Below are positions 27,301 to 42,300 of a stretch of DNA of 64,000 nt, in pieces. The stretch lies in the NCBI GenBank assembly GCA_907163375.1, contig CAJQUW010007913.1:186001-250000 (forward strand), read 5' to 3'. This DNA comes from Prostheceraeus crozeri. Taxonomy: Eukaryota > Platyhelminthes > Polycladida > Euryleptidae. Positions within the stretch are counted from its first letter, which is position 1, and each line of letters opens with the position of its first letter. The notes below the pieces were generated by a model. That model was not told the DNA's origin and ran no database searches. It saw nothing but the letters and a program-made list of their open reading frames with translations. Position numbers and translations under genes: made by a program.

Positions 27301-30300
27301 GCCTGCAGCCGCAATCTACAGGTTCATTAGCAAGTCCAACGTCCATGCAGGCGCAGGTATGCATGTTCAAGTCTGTATAGCACTATACATCATGAGCTGT
27401 ATCAATATCAGCAAATCATGAAGCAGTTTAGTTTTCATTGTTAAGTTCTTTTGGACCGACTAATTTCAGGATATAATGTAAAAACTGCTTGCTATCTTGT
27501 TACTTCATAATTTATTAGTAGTATGTAGAAGTCTGTGATATTGTTGGTTACAGAAATACCGGTAATCATGTATTCCTGAGTTTCATGCTAACTGGAAAAC
27601 CGCTACCATAAAATCATATTGTTCTAGGTGGATAGATCTGATTGTAAGTTTCTGATTCCACAAAGTTCTTTCCTGCACACACGTCGTCTGTGCTCTAACC
27701 AGCATTTTCCCGGTCGACTTAATTAACAATAAATGCCCCACTGATAGGAGTAAAACGTATTTTTCCTTAAGCAGTATTTTTGATAGAATTTTGGTTGATT
27801 TATAAATTGTGCTGCATGCCTTTCCGACGATCGGATGCACAAGGATGTACGTTAAAAAATTGTTGGATGTACAAGAGAAAAGTTTTCATATTGCATAACT
27901 TGAGAGTGGAGTCATAATTCTGAAGTATTGTTTCAAATACAAGAAAAGTAATTCTATAAACATTTTATTCAACGATGATGGCTTACAGTACAATTCATAG
28001 GCCTCACAGACCTATTTTTCGGAATTTGCCGTGCTTTATTGGTGCCGAGTGAGAGATAAATGCGTGTATTGAGACATGCCGCTGACGAAGCCCAAATATG
28101 TTAGTACCTGTAAATATCAACACATTTTTGGTCATGCAGTCCTTATGTTTGGACTTAATTCGACACAGAGACGCTTCGGATATCTAATGGTCGCTTTCTT
28201 TTACATGCTACTATTTTTCGGAATTTGTCAAATTTACTGTGCTTCATTGGTTCCAAATGAGAGATAAATTTTCGAGTCATAGTATGGCGATATCTTTTGG
28301 GGGAATGAATTTCGCCCATCTATTCTATCTGGCCAGGGTGAGACACTTGTCTTGATCATTAGATGATAAACATTCTCTTTTCCGCACTCCTAATTTTTGG
28401 ATGTGAATTTCTTCAGAACGAGAGACTTAATTAGATCGACCACAACAAGAATCCACTTATAAAAGATAATATCCACCTTTTTTAGCTGGTTTCTGGCCCT
28501 AGGTTGTATGAGAGACTTGTCTCAATCGTTAAATACTCGCCGTTTTCTTTTTCCCGACCCTTTTTCTGTGAGCGAATCTTCTGTTTACTGTATCTGGGCC
28601 GAGTGAGAGACTTAGCTTCACGGAACTATCAGAAAACTGAAATGCTTGCGCTCATATAATGACCATGCGTCACTTTTGCAAACTTCTGGAATTTCTCTAC
28701 TTAAATATATCTGGATTCTGGCAGCGTGAGAGACTTGTCTCGATCGTTAAATTCTCGATGTTTTCTTTTTCCCCTGTTCTCGCATTCAGTTAAACGTGCG
28801 TAGGCTGACTGAGTTCTGCTTCCCTGATTCAGCAGCTTTGTATCTGTCAGGAACTTCACATCGAACCTTGAATGACGAAGATAAGGTAATTTAGGTCAGT
28901 TTCATGTAAGACAAGAGTACAAGAATGGTTCACTTGTCTTCTCTGTCCGTGTTCCATAACTTCCGATCGGAACTACTATGTTTTCTTCAAAGTCCTTCAT
29001 GAAATTGTGTTTTACACTGTATAACTGCAAACGGATATGGATGCCTCAAGAAATCAAATTAGCGCCAATGAAACTATAATATCCGAATTTTCCTCAGTTT
29101 TATAACTCAGGGTTTCTTCAATGACGTTTATGGCACAAACCAATATTCAACAATTGGAGTTTGCGCTTAGTTTAATCCAAGAGAAACTTCTCTTTGCCAT
29201 CAATCGTATCCCAGTCATGTCAAGGAAAGTGTGGACACCGCTGACTGAAAATTGATGAAATGTTGGTAATTTTCTCATTTCAATTCTGAGAATCAAGAAA
29301 ACAGTCAAAAACAAGCATTTTATTCAAACAAACAAGCAAAATAAAAGACAGCTTAATTATCCTCCTAATGGATCATTTTTCACTACTAAAGTTTATGTTC
29401 CATATCATAGTCTCAAATACTTCTATTCGGCTATCCTGTATTGCAGTTGCAGTGATGATCAAACATTATCTTGTTTTAACGTACTCCCTGCTCTTGTAGA
29501 TCTCGTCGACATCGGAGCTGTGTAGAACAATGCTTCTTGAACAGCGGAAGTTGGTCAGCTTGTTACAAGATCAGAAGTTGCGCCAGCAAGTGTCCCCTTC
29601 AGCAGCTGAACTCTACTCTCCTTCCTCATTGCTGCCTCCTCCATTGGGAATGACAGGCTGGCAGCAAGATATGACTCCGATGCTCTATTCCTCCGTCAAT
29701 TTCTGCTGTCAACGTTTAGTGCAGTTACAATCAGATATTCTTAATCTTCAGCAGCAGATTAATGCTGTTGGCAAATCGTCGCCAGCTGGTCCTATGAGCG
29801 ATAGAAATGTCGGCGGTTCTCTGGAGAGTCAATATTCGCGCTCGGCTGCTAACATGGAAGTCCCTCCACTTGATCTCTCCTACATGAGGCGACAGCATCT
29901 GCGTCAACATCAAGCCAACATTGCCACAAGTGTATCAAGAGAAGCTCCTCGACTTTCCATGCCCCGTTCTCACGGCGCTGAGGACAGACTACGACGAAGT
30001 AGTGACCGCTACCGTCCCGGTGTTAGCTCAGGCATCAGCGGATCTGGATATATGGTAAGTCATTGACTTTCCCAACATAACCATGCGTGTAGTGGAGAAT
30101 CAATTCCTTGATCAGATTTATCTTGATGTTTCGTGTACTACTTATATGCTTCATATCTGGTAGTGTGATTATTTTTCTTTAAAATGCTCGGCATTCAATT
30201 TTAGTAGCACAAATTCATATTTCTAGGAAAATGTTGAAGGTGACTTGGACGATGTTATTAGTCTTCTTTCGGTTGCTACCGATGATGTTGAGCCATCGAA

Positions 30301-33300
30301 AAATGAATTGAATCCCGCATTGACTTCTGCTGCCGCACGAAAAAATCCTTATAGCCAAACTCGCACTCAACCTCTTGAATCTGGACCATTCAGCACGAAG
30401 GCCAGCAAAAAGCAGCTGAAACAACACGACTTGGCTAACAGAAGGATTGATAGAGTAGCCAAGAAGCGTCTCCCCGGTGATCGATCATTGCAGGATAAAA
30501 GGTAGTCTATAACGATCAGTCATTGGCCATGTTGTTAAACTGCATGATTGTCCGTTGCTTTTTAGTGAATCGCCTAAACTGCCCAGTACCGGGCAATCTG
30601 CAGAAGAGGTTGGATTGTTCGAAGCACTGCGAGAGACAATCTACGCTGAAGTAGCATCTCTGATCTCACAGAATGAATCCCGTCCAAATTATCTGATTGA
30701 CTTGTTTCGAGAGCTTCAGTTGTTATCGAGTGACTATCTGCGACAGCGGGTCTTATATGCCATTCAAGATTTGGTCAATAAATCCCTCGTGCACCAATCA
30801 ACTCGTGATTCGAAGATATTTGTGAGTATTTACATTTGTCACTTTCGTGTTGCATTAATTTGCTATTATCATGCTGTTGTGCAAAGCGGTAGCAAAGTAT
30901 TCGTAAAACAGTTGTCACAAGCGGCGATGACGAAGTGATTTGATGACAATCACTCGCTTGAAAGAAGTAGAGGTCGGTGAATTCTCCTTGTTTTGCAGAA
31001 CCTTAAGAGGTGTTAACAGGCAGCTAGACTTTTCAGGCACTTCCTCTTGTACCAAGTTGCAAAGCGACGTTGCGATCTAGCTTAGACAGATGATAACAAC
31101 ATTTTGTTGTAATACACCCTCGTCAGGTATCTAATAAATTCAGCCTTTCCTTCAAAGTGAGGTAAATAAATCATGGAGACCTGATAATCATTTTTTTATA
31201 TTTTTGATATGTATTAGTCATAAAGGCCATTAATACTTTTAAATTACCTGGCACTGAGGCAGTAAGTAGCGCACATGGATCGTATTTCTTTGAAATGTGA
31301 GGGTCTTTCAATATTCAATTGTTGGAGGGACCCCATTAGCATTGATCGTAGGCTTTCAGTGATGATTTATTCTTTCCAGATTTTGCGGAGAATGACAATA
31401 TTTGCAGAAAATGCAGTGAAAATAAAATTTGTACATTTTTTGCTTCTAAAATGGAAATCGCACGTCTGTTGAACTTCATTTTTGAGAGGGAATGGCGGAT
31501 CGGATCACGAGAGTGATTTAGTCTGTGTTCAATCAAAGGTCAATTAGAACAGTTAGTAGGCATTCAGAAATTCATCGAATTCAGCCTCAGAACTAACACG
31601 CCGACCAACTCAATTTTGACTTTTAGTCGTTCACATGAATAGAGAAAATCAGCTTGATGATCCGAAACGTCATTGCTATTAATATCAAGATCAAAGTTCA
31701 TTGTCATCAGACACTTCGCTTGGATTTTAGGAGCAGAATCGCATGAAATTCAGCAACGTCGTGTTCTGCTCAGTTTTCATGATGATGGTATTCTCTGCCA
31801 CAGAGGGAGGGTGATATCGGTGCTACACGATGTCATCTGCGACTTACTTGAGTCAGGGACGATGTCTAATTGCATCTACAGGTCATTCGTGACCTTGAAT
31901 AACCTTGATGACCTTGAATTCGAGCTTCAATTGAATAATTATCATAAGGTACTTCTCGCCGCATGATAATGATGATAACTGACGTTACCGTTGACATTTC
32001 CTTTTTAATTTGATTTTTTTATATTGATGAAGTGCAGCTGCCTGGTGATGGATATGTGTAATGGATGGGTGCATGTGAAGTCCAGATTTAGATGTTTATC
32101 AGAGGCCCTAGATCATCAGCCTAAGTGATAGAATGCACATTGATTAAGCATGGACATAACCATGAATCGATAAATAATGATTTAGTTTTGTGCACAGGCT
32201 GGCAATTGAGGCATGCGACAACTCTCCCGTGCCTCATCAACGTGTTGCTGATCATCGAATGCAACATCAAGTGACATTGGGTGGTAATCAATCACTTGGA
32301 TAAGCAGAAAAATCCGTGCCTATTTAGTCTCGCTTAGGTGGAATATTATTGGCTTTGATTTCCTTGGATCTTATTGGCTTTGATGATATTGAGACCGTTC
32401 GTACAGAGTGAAGGAGCATTTCTCATATCAAAGCCTTAATTTCAGTATTGCATTTGTTCCGAGATTCGTCCGTCAAATCATCGCGCATGATTTTCATGGG
32501 ATTTCTATCCAGCATCTTTCAAGAGAATTCGCTGAAATGTTGCGTGTAGAATCTGTAAATATTCCGGTAAATGCACGTAGTGCAATAGAAGTCTCTACGT
32601 TTTAAAGAAGACCGATGCTGGGCTGGTTGCAGAAGTAAATAGCATTTACAGCACAAGTCTGCAAAAATGATGAATCCTGTCTCATGACCAGCTATCATGA
32701 TGTTGTTGCGGATCATTGGATAGGTGGATAGAGACCTGCCTCAATTGACTTTAAAAGGGCGAACATTTATCTTGGCTCCTTCTTACAACTGACGTGAAGT
32801 CACGCTCGTGATTGATAATCTTCACACTTACATGACATGTGACTGCCGAGAATTCACACAGTGAATTCAACATATTTACATGATGCATTCGAATTCGCAG
32901 GTCAAAAACTGAAGGACAATCGTTATTATTGGCAATTAATCTAAAAATATTTGCTTTTGGAAAGTGAATGAGTGGTCGACCGATCCTGTAAAAGAAGTGT
33001 GTTAGACAAGGCGTCAATATTGGTTATAAAGCATCATCTCTCCTGAAACTCAATATTCAAGATGTTTTAAAAGCTCGTGTTTTGGACAGGCTCACCTTTC
33101 TTTGATTATGTTCTTGTTTTCGGTTTTACCTTTTTCTATTGTTTACTTGGTCTCCGTGGCACAGTGGTTTAGTGCTTGGCGTAGCGCTCCTTTGTTCCAG
33201 AGGTCGAGCCCCGAAAGTGTCATTGGAAGTCGACAGGATGGGCATCTTGACTTAGAGCACCACAACACTCCAGAAAAGTCTGACTGTGTCAGCACCGTCC

Positions 33301-36300
33301 AAGTCCCAAGTACGGAGGAATGTAGTGACGTTAACGCCTCATTTTTTTATTGTTTCCTTGGTCCTACATATTACTTCAGATACATTGTTCCTTCTTCTCT
33401 AGAACGAAGTTAGAATAAAGTAAAAAATTCTTCAGTGGTATAGTTCTCTTCGAAATTTCTTTATTGGCAAGCTTTCGGGTGATCCACCCTTCCTCAGGCA
33501 CGACAAGTTGAGAGTGAACAAGACAAGCTGGCAAACATGCACAATCACTGTTAAACACAAATTACTTAAAAACACACCACTCTACTGACGCCAAGGTTAC
33601 AATTAAGCCACGCTACTGTCCACTACACTCTACCAACAAACTAAAACACATTATGATACTACTGGCTACAGAACAATAAAAGTAATACATAAAACACGAA
33701 ATGCTTAAGTACAGAACGAAACAGTCACCGATAGAAGTTTTTAAGTAATTTGTGTTTAACAATGATTGTGCATGTTTGCCAGCTTGTCTTGTTCACTCTC
33801 AACTTGTCGTGCCTGAGGAAGGGTGGATCACCCGAAAGCTTGCCAATAAAGAAATTTCGAAGAGAACTATACCACTGAAGAATTTTTTACTTTATATTAC
33901 TTCTCATTTGTAGTACACTTTAAACGGTAATTTCATCAGATAACTTGAAATCCTGTACGTTGCGGCGACATTTCATCATGTCATCACATCCGAAGTTTGA
34001 TCTATCTTCTCAAACAACAATTTCAAGCTATTTTATGAGTCAGTTTTCATGAATGTCTGTGAAGATTGTTGGCAATTTATGCTTCGGCAGTTTCATCTAA
34101 ATGATGTAAAGTTTACAAATTTACAAAGAAGTGAATGACTTGTTACTCATCTTTTCATGTAACATCTTTTGTGTAGCAGAAAAATGATGGCAATATGAAT
34201 TGCAATGCAGTGATGAAGTTAAATCATTAAAAATTAAAAATTAAAAACCCAAATAAAGGTCAAAGTTCATCAATTTCTTTCCAACGATAGTTTAGGAGCA
34301 TGATACAGATTTGATTGGTGCCGAAACTCTGCTTTGTACATCGCACATTGATCCGCCATATAGACGACAACTGCAGTTGCAAAATATTCTGTGATACACT
34401 TGTGTCCTCACCGATACAGGAATAAATTGCTGTGAATCATAGTATGTAGCAATCTGTCTTTGATCTTATTCATAGGCATGAAGAATAGTATGCTGTGAAT
34501 CGTGCAATGATGTATTGCACGAAATGCTCAAGCGGATCACAGTTGTCTGATGTTAGTAAAACTTGATTTCGACAGAAAAATTTACACATGAATTACATCC
34601 ATTTAATAACAATTTGCAGTTAACGAAACTTTGAAAATTTTGAAGGATCATGTCAGGATGCGGATTTCCTTCTTTAGATTGCTATCAGTCAGAAGATCAT
34701 TCATTCAATTTAACCAATGCGTTTCTAATCTGCACTTTGATTGTCTTCTGAACTTTTTTCCTTGATGAATTTCTTCGAACAGGCCTATAGTGGCAGCTCG
34801 TGCGCAAAATCATCGGTTAGAGAAAACTTGTCTTGTCAGGAAATTCTGCATATTGAGGCATCAGAACTGACCACTCTGTAAGCTTCTTGTTTTAGGGTCG
34901 TACATTTATTGTCTTAACTGGTCTGCGGTTGATTCTAAGTGACAACACAGTGTCATTCGATCAATCCCATCTTAGCGCATTTGAGCATGTCAAAAATGCT
35001 GGTGATTATGCAATGCTGACTGATACGCGTTAGATAAACTTGTCTAATCCAAGGCCTATTCTTCGCCTTTCTGTGAAGGTTGCAACCAGGTTGATACCAG
35101 ACGAAAAATCAGTGACTTAATATTTATTTTCGATTCCATTCTTTCAGCCGTAATATCTTTCTTTCAATCTTAACAAAATATTTTGTGATATTCCATCGCA
35201 CAATCTGACAATGTAGCTAGTTTAGGTGATCGCTGCTTGCGGCAATGTTTTAGATAATCCATTAACTTTTGATTCCATCGCTAAGGTTTACATAGATGAC
35301 ATATTGCATGAGATATCCATCGATAAAGTTGTTCATCTGCAATCAATTAGATGGAGAACTTAGCAGGTATTTTTATTGCCTGTGAACTCTGTGGCCAGAC
35401 TAATTTGGTGCTGTAGGGAAACTTGGCAGCCGTATCATCGGGTGTTCCGACAGAGAGCAAAACTCTTTGAATCATGTCATTTGTACCATGCAAGTCCATG
35501 AAGCTCCTGCGGCAACATGTCTGAAATTCCACAGATTTTGATCGGAACATTGTCGGACGCAGATGATTTTCAAGCATTGTGTTCGTACAATGCTATCAAT
35601 TTCTGCGGAAATACATTTCAAGAACCAGCAAGAGAACTGAAATACAAATTCCAAATATATGAAAAGATTCATGTTGCCATGACCATATCTATTTGGTGAC
35701 TTGGTACTTTTTCATTCATGCATCTTCATCTGGTACTCATCTCAACACCTGCAGTCGCACACAGTCCGTATTGTTTCTGGAAGCAAGTCATCTCAAGCTC
35801 TCCCATTGATCCTCCAGATTGCAGTTAACTTGACCTCTGTCTCTGACAGTGAGAACTGATACAACAGTCGGCAACAAAATTCGATCAAGTAGGTGAAATG
35901 GAAAACGAGGAAGAACCAAGTCATCGCTGTTTTGATGAATAGGCATCGGCTGCAATAACTTATTGATTTCATCATCTTTGTGATCCTCAAACCATGTGCG
36001 TCTCTTCTCTCCACATGGATTACATGCGGGACGTCATAAGAGATGAAGGAATCTGTGATTTAGAAGTTGTTTGGAAGTCTAATATTCACACACTGACCTC
36101 CACTGGAGGCTGTGGAGTTCTCCTGTCGTATTTATTGTAACAGCTCTTATCCACCTTTCAGGCTCCACGTGAAAGCTGGCTACGGCCTGGGAGAGACAGC
36201 TACAACGAAGAACAAACGCCAAGCGAGAGTTTGATCACAACTGATGATGATGGGCCTCATGATGATGTGAGTATTCATTATAACTCTCTCCTTCTACATG

Positions 36301-39300
36301 TCATCGTTCCGTGATCAAAAGTAAAATGAAAAAAAATTTTTCCGCTATCGATGTGAACTTTTTAGATTTCATCAAATGGAGTGCTTTATTGCAGTCAACG
36401 GGGCTGAAGTTAAGTGTTTTGACTATTTATCTGAAATCATTCTCTTGATAGATAATGTTGAGCGGAAACTTAATTGAAAGGTCGTAGCTAAGATAGCTCA
36501 GTTGTTTAAGGATCGCTCTTCGTAACAGAAGTGCTGAAGGTTGAGGGTTCGAGTCTATCGCTAACCCAAACTTGGTGATATTTGCCAGTGCAGGATGGAG
36601 AGTGCCCACTGCTTACTTGCTAGCATGGTCTCCTGCCTTGTGTAGGGCACGTTAGCGTAAGAAATGGATGTTGTTCACTTTTCGTTTAGTCTTGACTGTA
36701 CTTCAGAATCATGAAATTTCATCAAACTTAGTCACATTGGATTTAGAATAGACTTGATCTGTCACTCACCACTGAGAAGTCTTACTTGAAGCCTGAGATG
36801 AAGTTGGTCCCTTGGAAACCAGAATATAAGGTACAGCTGTGATCATACTGACAGTGAACGTCAAACCAAGTGCTATAAATTTTCTACAAACCAAAGGAAT
36901 TTTACACACTCAGCGCTTTTTAGTGAGACTGCACTTATGAGCGAGAGAGGACTGTTGACGATGCAACACTATAGCGAGTGTCAACAACAAAAATGTGGGG
37001 GAGGGAGAATATGTACCGTCTTGACTTCTTGTGCGGACTTCCTGTGTGTTCTTAAGAATCGTATACCGGAACGAGTGATTTTCACAGTAATGCAAGCTAT
37101 TAGCGTTATCAGACGATTCTGCTTCGGTTACAGAAAACGCTTGTCATACTTAAGTGATGACACCGAATCGTTCATATTCCTAATATTATGGCGTCCTCAT
37201 AGTGGCTCAGCAGTCGCAGGTCAAGGGAAAACGTATTCTTCATCTTACGCAGCATTGAATTTTCAAACAAATTTGGTCATAATTCAAAGACAAGAGACTG
37301 CAACATGATAGCTTTTTCTGCTTTTAATCTGAGTTACTTATGCACTCAGATGACGCGGTTTCAAACCAAAACCGAGATACAATTTGGTCGTTGCCAACTC
37401 TCATGAATAAGGCATCAAATTGATGCGAAAGAGAAATAGCTTGATATGTGACGTTTTTGGTAATGGTGCTGTACCCTCTAAAAAGAAGAATTTGAAATTT
37501 ATGAAGAGAAATTGCGTTCATCCAGCCAGTCGACCGTCCCTGAAAATAGAAGCAATGATGTTGGATTGTCATTCCATATCCACACTCAATATATCAGCTT
37601 GTGAAGAACGTGACGTATGATGAATGATCTATGGCTGTCTCTGCAGACGTCGAGCTTAGCAGACTTGCGTTGTAGTAACACCTCGCGAGCCAGTTGCATG
37701 TCTTAGACAGCATCTCGTTTTTGATAGGAAGATCTTGCTTTAGACTACAAAGGTATTGATGTTGTTGAAGTATCAATTTTAGGGTTGGAGAGGGATATTT
37801 TTCGCTCTCTGCGTTTGTCAAGAATCGTTTGTTTATGCACGTTTTCACGATAAACATGATATTCTTACCTCTGCCTTAATGTATTGACGTAACTATCAAG
37901 AAAGTGGAAATTAGTGAGATGAAAATATGGAGAAAAGAAGTTTTGTTGTGTATTTATTTCTTCTCCTCTTATGGAAATGAATATGCACATGTACGTATTG
38001 CATTATTGTCATTGCGTAGTGAAAATACCTGAGTCACAAGTGATTGATTTGAAAAAAATTTGGATGCAAAATTCTACTTGCATGTAGACGCTATTTGAAA
38101 GACCTGCAAAATATGCTACAATCAAAAAGTGGAAGAGCTCAAGTGTGAGTGATATTTCCTTTCTGTTTCACTAGACATAACAAAACCTTCCGATCAAGGC
38201 AAATCAACGAAGACCTATTTGGAATGGAAAAAACGCTGCCTTCAATCTGACCCCCTGCTAACTCACCAGTCTCTCAGAATTGAAGAGTTTGCTGTATTTG
38301 ACGAATCAGATATCAAGCAACTACTCGATGAAATCTTGATAAATAAGCTTCAATAAAAAAACTGTTAGATTGACATGATATTTCACAACTTCAACAACAG
38401 CTCCAATGTTTGACAATTAGAATTGTTTACCTTGGTGACCAAGTGATCGTGCGTGGCTGCATCGCTAGAGGAAAGAATGAAAGTGTGGAGAAAACGTGAT
38501 GATAGTCCGCTTTAGATTCAATCATTTCTTCCTTTCACATCAGACGTGAGTGAGTGACCCTGGTGATGTGATTGTTGATTAAGTTAATTGTCATATCTGC
38601 TGTAGATCGTTAAGAGTTATCCATCATGTAACAAATATGGATTGGGTAGCATCGAAATGACTGAACTTCTCAATATTGTATTTGTATATTTCGAATGACT
38701 GTCAACATTCTTGTCATTCTTGTCACGCTATTTTGATGCACTCTTGTTGGTTTTCCAAGTCATTAGCAGACGAGGATGACGTTGACTGATGTTTAAAGAC
38801 GCGAGCCCTTGACGTCAATCGGGGATGCGACATTCCTAATGTTCGGTCATTCAAGGGTGAAGAAGAAGATAAAATAATACAAAGTTAAATGAAAATGGAA
38901 TGTCAGATTGTGTGAGAGAGAAAAGGATATACATCTTCAAGAGTAGTGGAAAGCATCATTGACGTGTTCAAGTAGCTCTGACGTTTGTTCTCCGGTGTCA
39001 GCCGGCTCAGAAAAAAATCAGTTATTTGCATAACACGTCTACCACAATTCAACCACTGATTTTCTCCGAGTTTCAGTACTCACTGAACGCCGTGTACGTG
39101 ACCTGACTTAGGTCCGTCGGTGCTGCTTCGGTAGACCTATCTCAGCTGGAGATGTGCTGTGCCGAGCTACTGTTGGCGGTGTCACTGAACCCTCCATAAA
39201 AACGTGTGCCGTTCCGCACGATCTCTCATCTGTCTGACAGATTGGATCATCTTTATCTTATCAGACCCAGTAATTAAGAGAATTCTCCATCTGAAATTTT

Positions 39301-42300
39301 ACTAGGAATTTAATTCCAAAATAAATTAAAAAATACTGCTCCATTTACCGATCTTTGTAACATATCGAAAAAAAGAAGCTCGCACCGTAGCATGGAGATG
39401 CCTGGTCGAAAATATGTCAAGTACCTACTACTTGCAGTTCAAGATTGTCGTAAACAAAATCTATAGTGAATGTTCATATTATGAAAGCAGCTACCAAATC
39501 TCTGCAAAAACAGCTCAGTCAAAGGCATATAGTTTCTATATTCTCTCTATTGATATAAGGCATGTTTTGACCATAAAATAGTATCAATAGAAATATTGAT
39601 CAGGCCTTGGTTATTCATTTTCCTCATGATAATGGGCTTGTTCACAATGGGACTGAAACTAAGTGTAGAAGATAGCAATTATTTTATTTTACCACATTAA
39701 AATAACGACTCTTATATTCTTGGTTTCCCAGCTAAACCTCATGAGTGTCAAATTCATATACATGTAATTACTAAAATAAATGAGACCATCTGTGAATAAT
39801 AGACATCATTTAGTGAAGAAATCCATGTTAGAATGACAGAAGATGATGCCTTTTCCGATACCAGGAAAGTATTGCCGATCAGATGTCCTAAGCATATAAG
39901 CAAATTATTTTGAATGTTGGAAAGCATCAGCTTTGTAAATATTCAGGGTGACAGAATTCCTCCATCTGAATAGTCCGTGGTGTGAAATCGGTAGATCTTC
40001 TTCAAAAATGCCAAGTCCCATAATTCTAAATTGGCATATCAGCAGATTGGGAAAATGTATAAAACATAATTGTTCACTTGGTAGGGTTGCCCCTAAAATT
40101 CATGTATCGAAGCGCTCAAACGGTGATAAATTCTGTTGATGTATGTAAGCATTATAATACATGTACTACTATCCTACTAACCTACAAGCCAAAGCATGTT
40201 ATACTACTGTTGTTTCATGCTAAATTAAGCGTGTTTGTTCCATATTCTCAATTTTGCACTAAATGAAGAATTCACGTGCCATGCAGGCTACTATTACTTT
40301 GCAATATTGCACTTGGCACACTTCAAGGGCTGCTCAAAACCCAAGCTGTAATTTCAACAGAATTTTCATTTCTCCTTATGCAAAGCGACAGAAGCTACTA
40401 GAAGGTAGATGAAGTATTTCCATGTTGCAGCATTTCATTCAGAAATTCATGATCACTATTCAAATTCATCGTGTAAATGTTGAGTACTTTTAGAATTCAC
40501 TTGTATCCCGCTTTCAGCTGAAGTTATACAATGGGACATTAAAGAAATTAGAAGCGAAGACTTCTCAGTTATTCCAACAAGGAGGATTTGACAAGGAGAA
40601 AGCTCCTGCCAAACCAGGACTTCTATCCACTATAACTGATGGACTTGGAATTGCTGGGTCTTTCGATCAAGCTTCGGCAGACTACGCTGAAGAAGTGGAA
40701 ACCGTCAGCTCATTATCAACTCCTCAAGCAAGTCCCTTCGCTGCCGATTCACTCGGAGATACAGTGATTCATCTTGACAAAGTAAGAGACGATCAATATA
40801 TAAATAAACTCAATGTACAGGATAATTACATATTTTCTTAATAATAAATCATTGAGTAAATATGTTGCAATTTCTATACAGCGAATGTCACCACTTTCTC
40901 CTGTGTCGAACGGCAGCCCACAAGAAACTCAGCATCAGGTATCGTCGTTGATTTTCAGCAGCACCGACCATTTGTTTTACGCTCATTTTGCGCGCATTAA
41001 ATTTATTTTGCATGTTTGTAAATCATTTATTCTGAAATCTTCCTATTTGAATGTTTTTCAAAGAAATTTATTCCAAATGTGGTGGCTAGCTCCCACTCAA
41101 TGTCTCTCAAAGTTCTATAATTGTGAATAGAACAAAATCGAGATATTTATTCCCCCTCGTTGGGAAAGTAAGGATGTTTAAGCAGGCTGTCATCATCTCA
41201 GATGCATTGAATAGATTTTTCATTCGTCACCGAGACTTCCTTGGAAATCTTTGAAGCAATTTGAGATGATACAAATGAAGTTTTGAACTGTGTGACACAG
41301 CGGTCATGTGCTTAAGCTCGCGTTGACTATGTCGTCAAACCCTGAAAATGTCATAGGAAGTCGACAAGAAGGTCATGCGGACTAAAAGTGTCACAATGTT
41401 TCAGCAAAGTCTAGAGCCGTCCAAGCTGCCCTTAATTTTATGCCAACCACAAGCACGCATAAAGGGAGACTCTAGAATGTGGTATGTGTTAGCTTAGTCA
41501 GTATAGACACAAATTCCGGGTTCCTGTTGGTCGCATGTATAGATGCATCTCTCACTGAGAGCCACCAGTTTAGCTTGTTCTATCACATAATGACGTGATT
41601 TAGGTGGAATACGTAAGAAAATTTTCAAATGAAGCTATCATGATCACAGGAGCTTGCTAGATACAGTGAAATTTACATGATTGGAAGAAATGTTCCCATA
41701 TATGCAGTCTATCAATGATCGATATGCCTTTCTATCAAAAAAATGCGTAGCCTTTTGCGTAAAAGCTCTAATTAAATGGACGTCGAATTTCTCCAACTGA
41801 ATTTTTTGAATTTAGAAGGTATACAACTGCATCAATATCCACTCTACATGGTGTTCATCACAAATTGCAAAATATTATATTCCATGCACTAAATGCTTAT
41901 TTTGCCACAGATAGTAAATTACAACGTAAGCGATTGTCTAGAGAGGTCTACTTTCCAGTGCATTAAGTTGTACAAGTAGTTGAAAACTACAGTCCGTTTC
42001 ATAAAAAGTGGATCATCCTAAAATTTGACTAAATAAAACATAAATATGATACAGAAAGCATTTTTCATGTCCCTAATATATTTAAATGTCCTTATATAAT
42101 CTGATAAGCTATGATACAGTAACAGTTCTTAAGAAGCTAATATTTTGCGGCCCTACCCTTATTGTCAATGACATCACCAATTCGTCTAGGCATTGATTCG
42201 ATGATATCGTTGATTTTTGACCGATCTAACTTTCTCCACTCTCTTTTTAACAGTGACGTAAGTTGTGATACGCCATCTGTAGGTAGCAGTGAACGACGAA

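Larger units (their letters stand above)
30822..36161 (+). other. PCM1 intron 19
   Basis: 5,340 bp. It holds a SINE of family A (33151-33347) followed, 67 bp later, by a 481-bp inverted-arm element (33415-33895). The rest is AT-rich with no recognised gene. Confidence 0.8.
36267..40517 (+). other. PCM1 intron 20
   Basis: 4,251 bp. It has a tRNA-like repeat of family B (36490-36680) and, right after it, one copy of a dispersed repeat shared with intron 26 (36705-37020). From about 37020 to 40517 the sequence is AT-rich and I see nothing else. Confidence 0.75.

Noticed and set aside
27357-29499. A missing exon matching human EKEQWQEQINQLKKQL
   Set aside because: I scanned intron 16 for a helix of this type with splice sites and found none that I can support.
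36937-37308. A 123-codon open frame in intron 20
   Set aside because: It overlaps the dispersed repeat shared with intron 26, whose other copy is not open.
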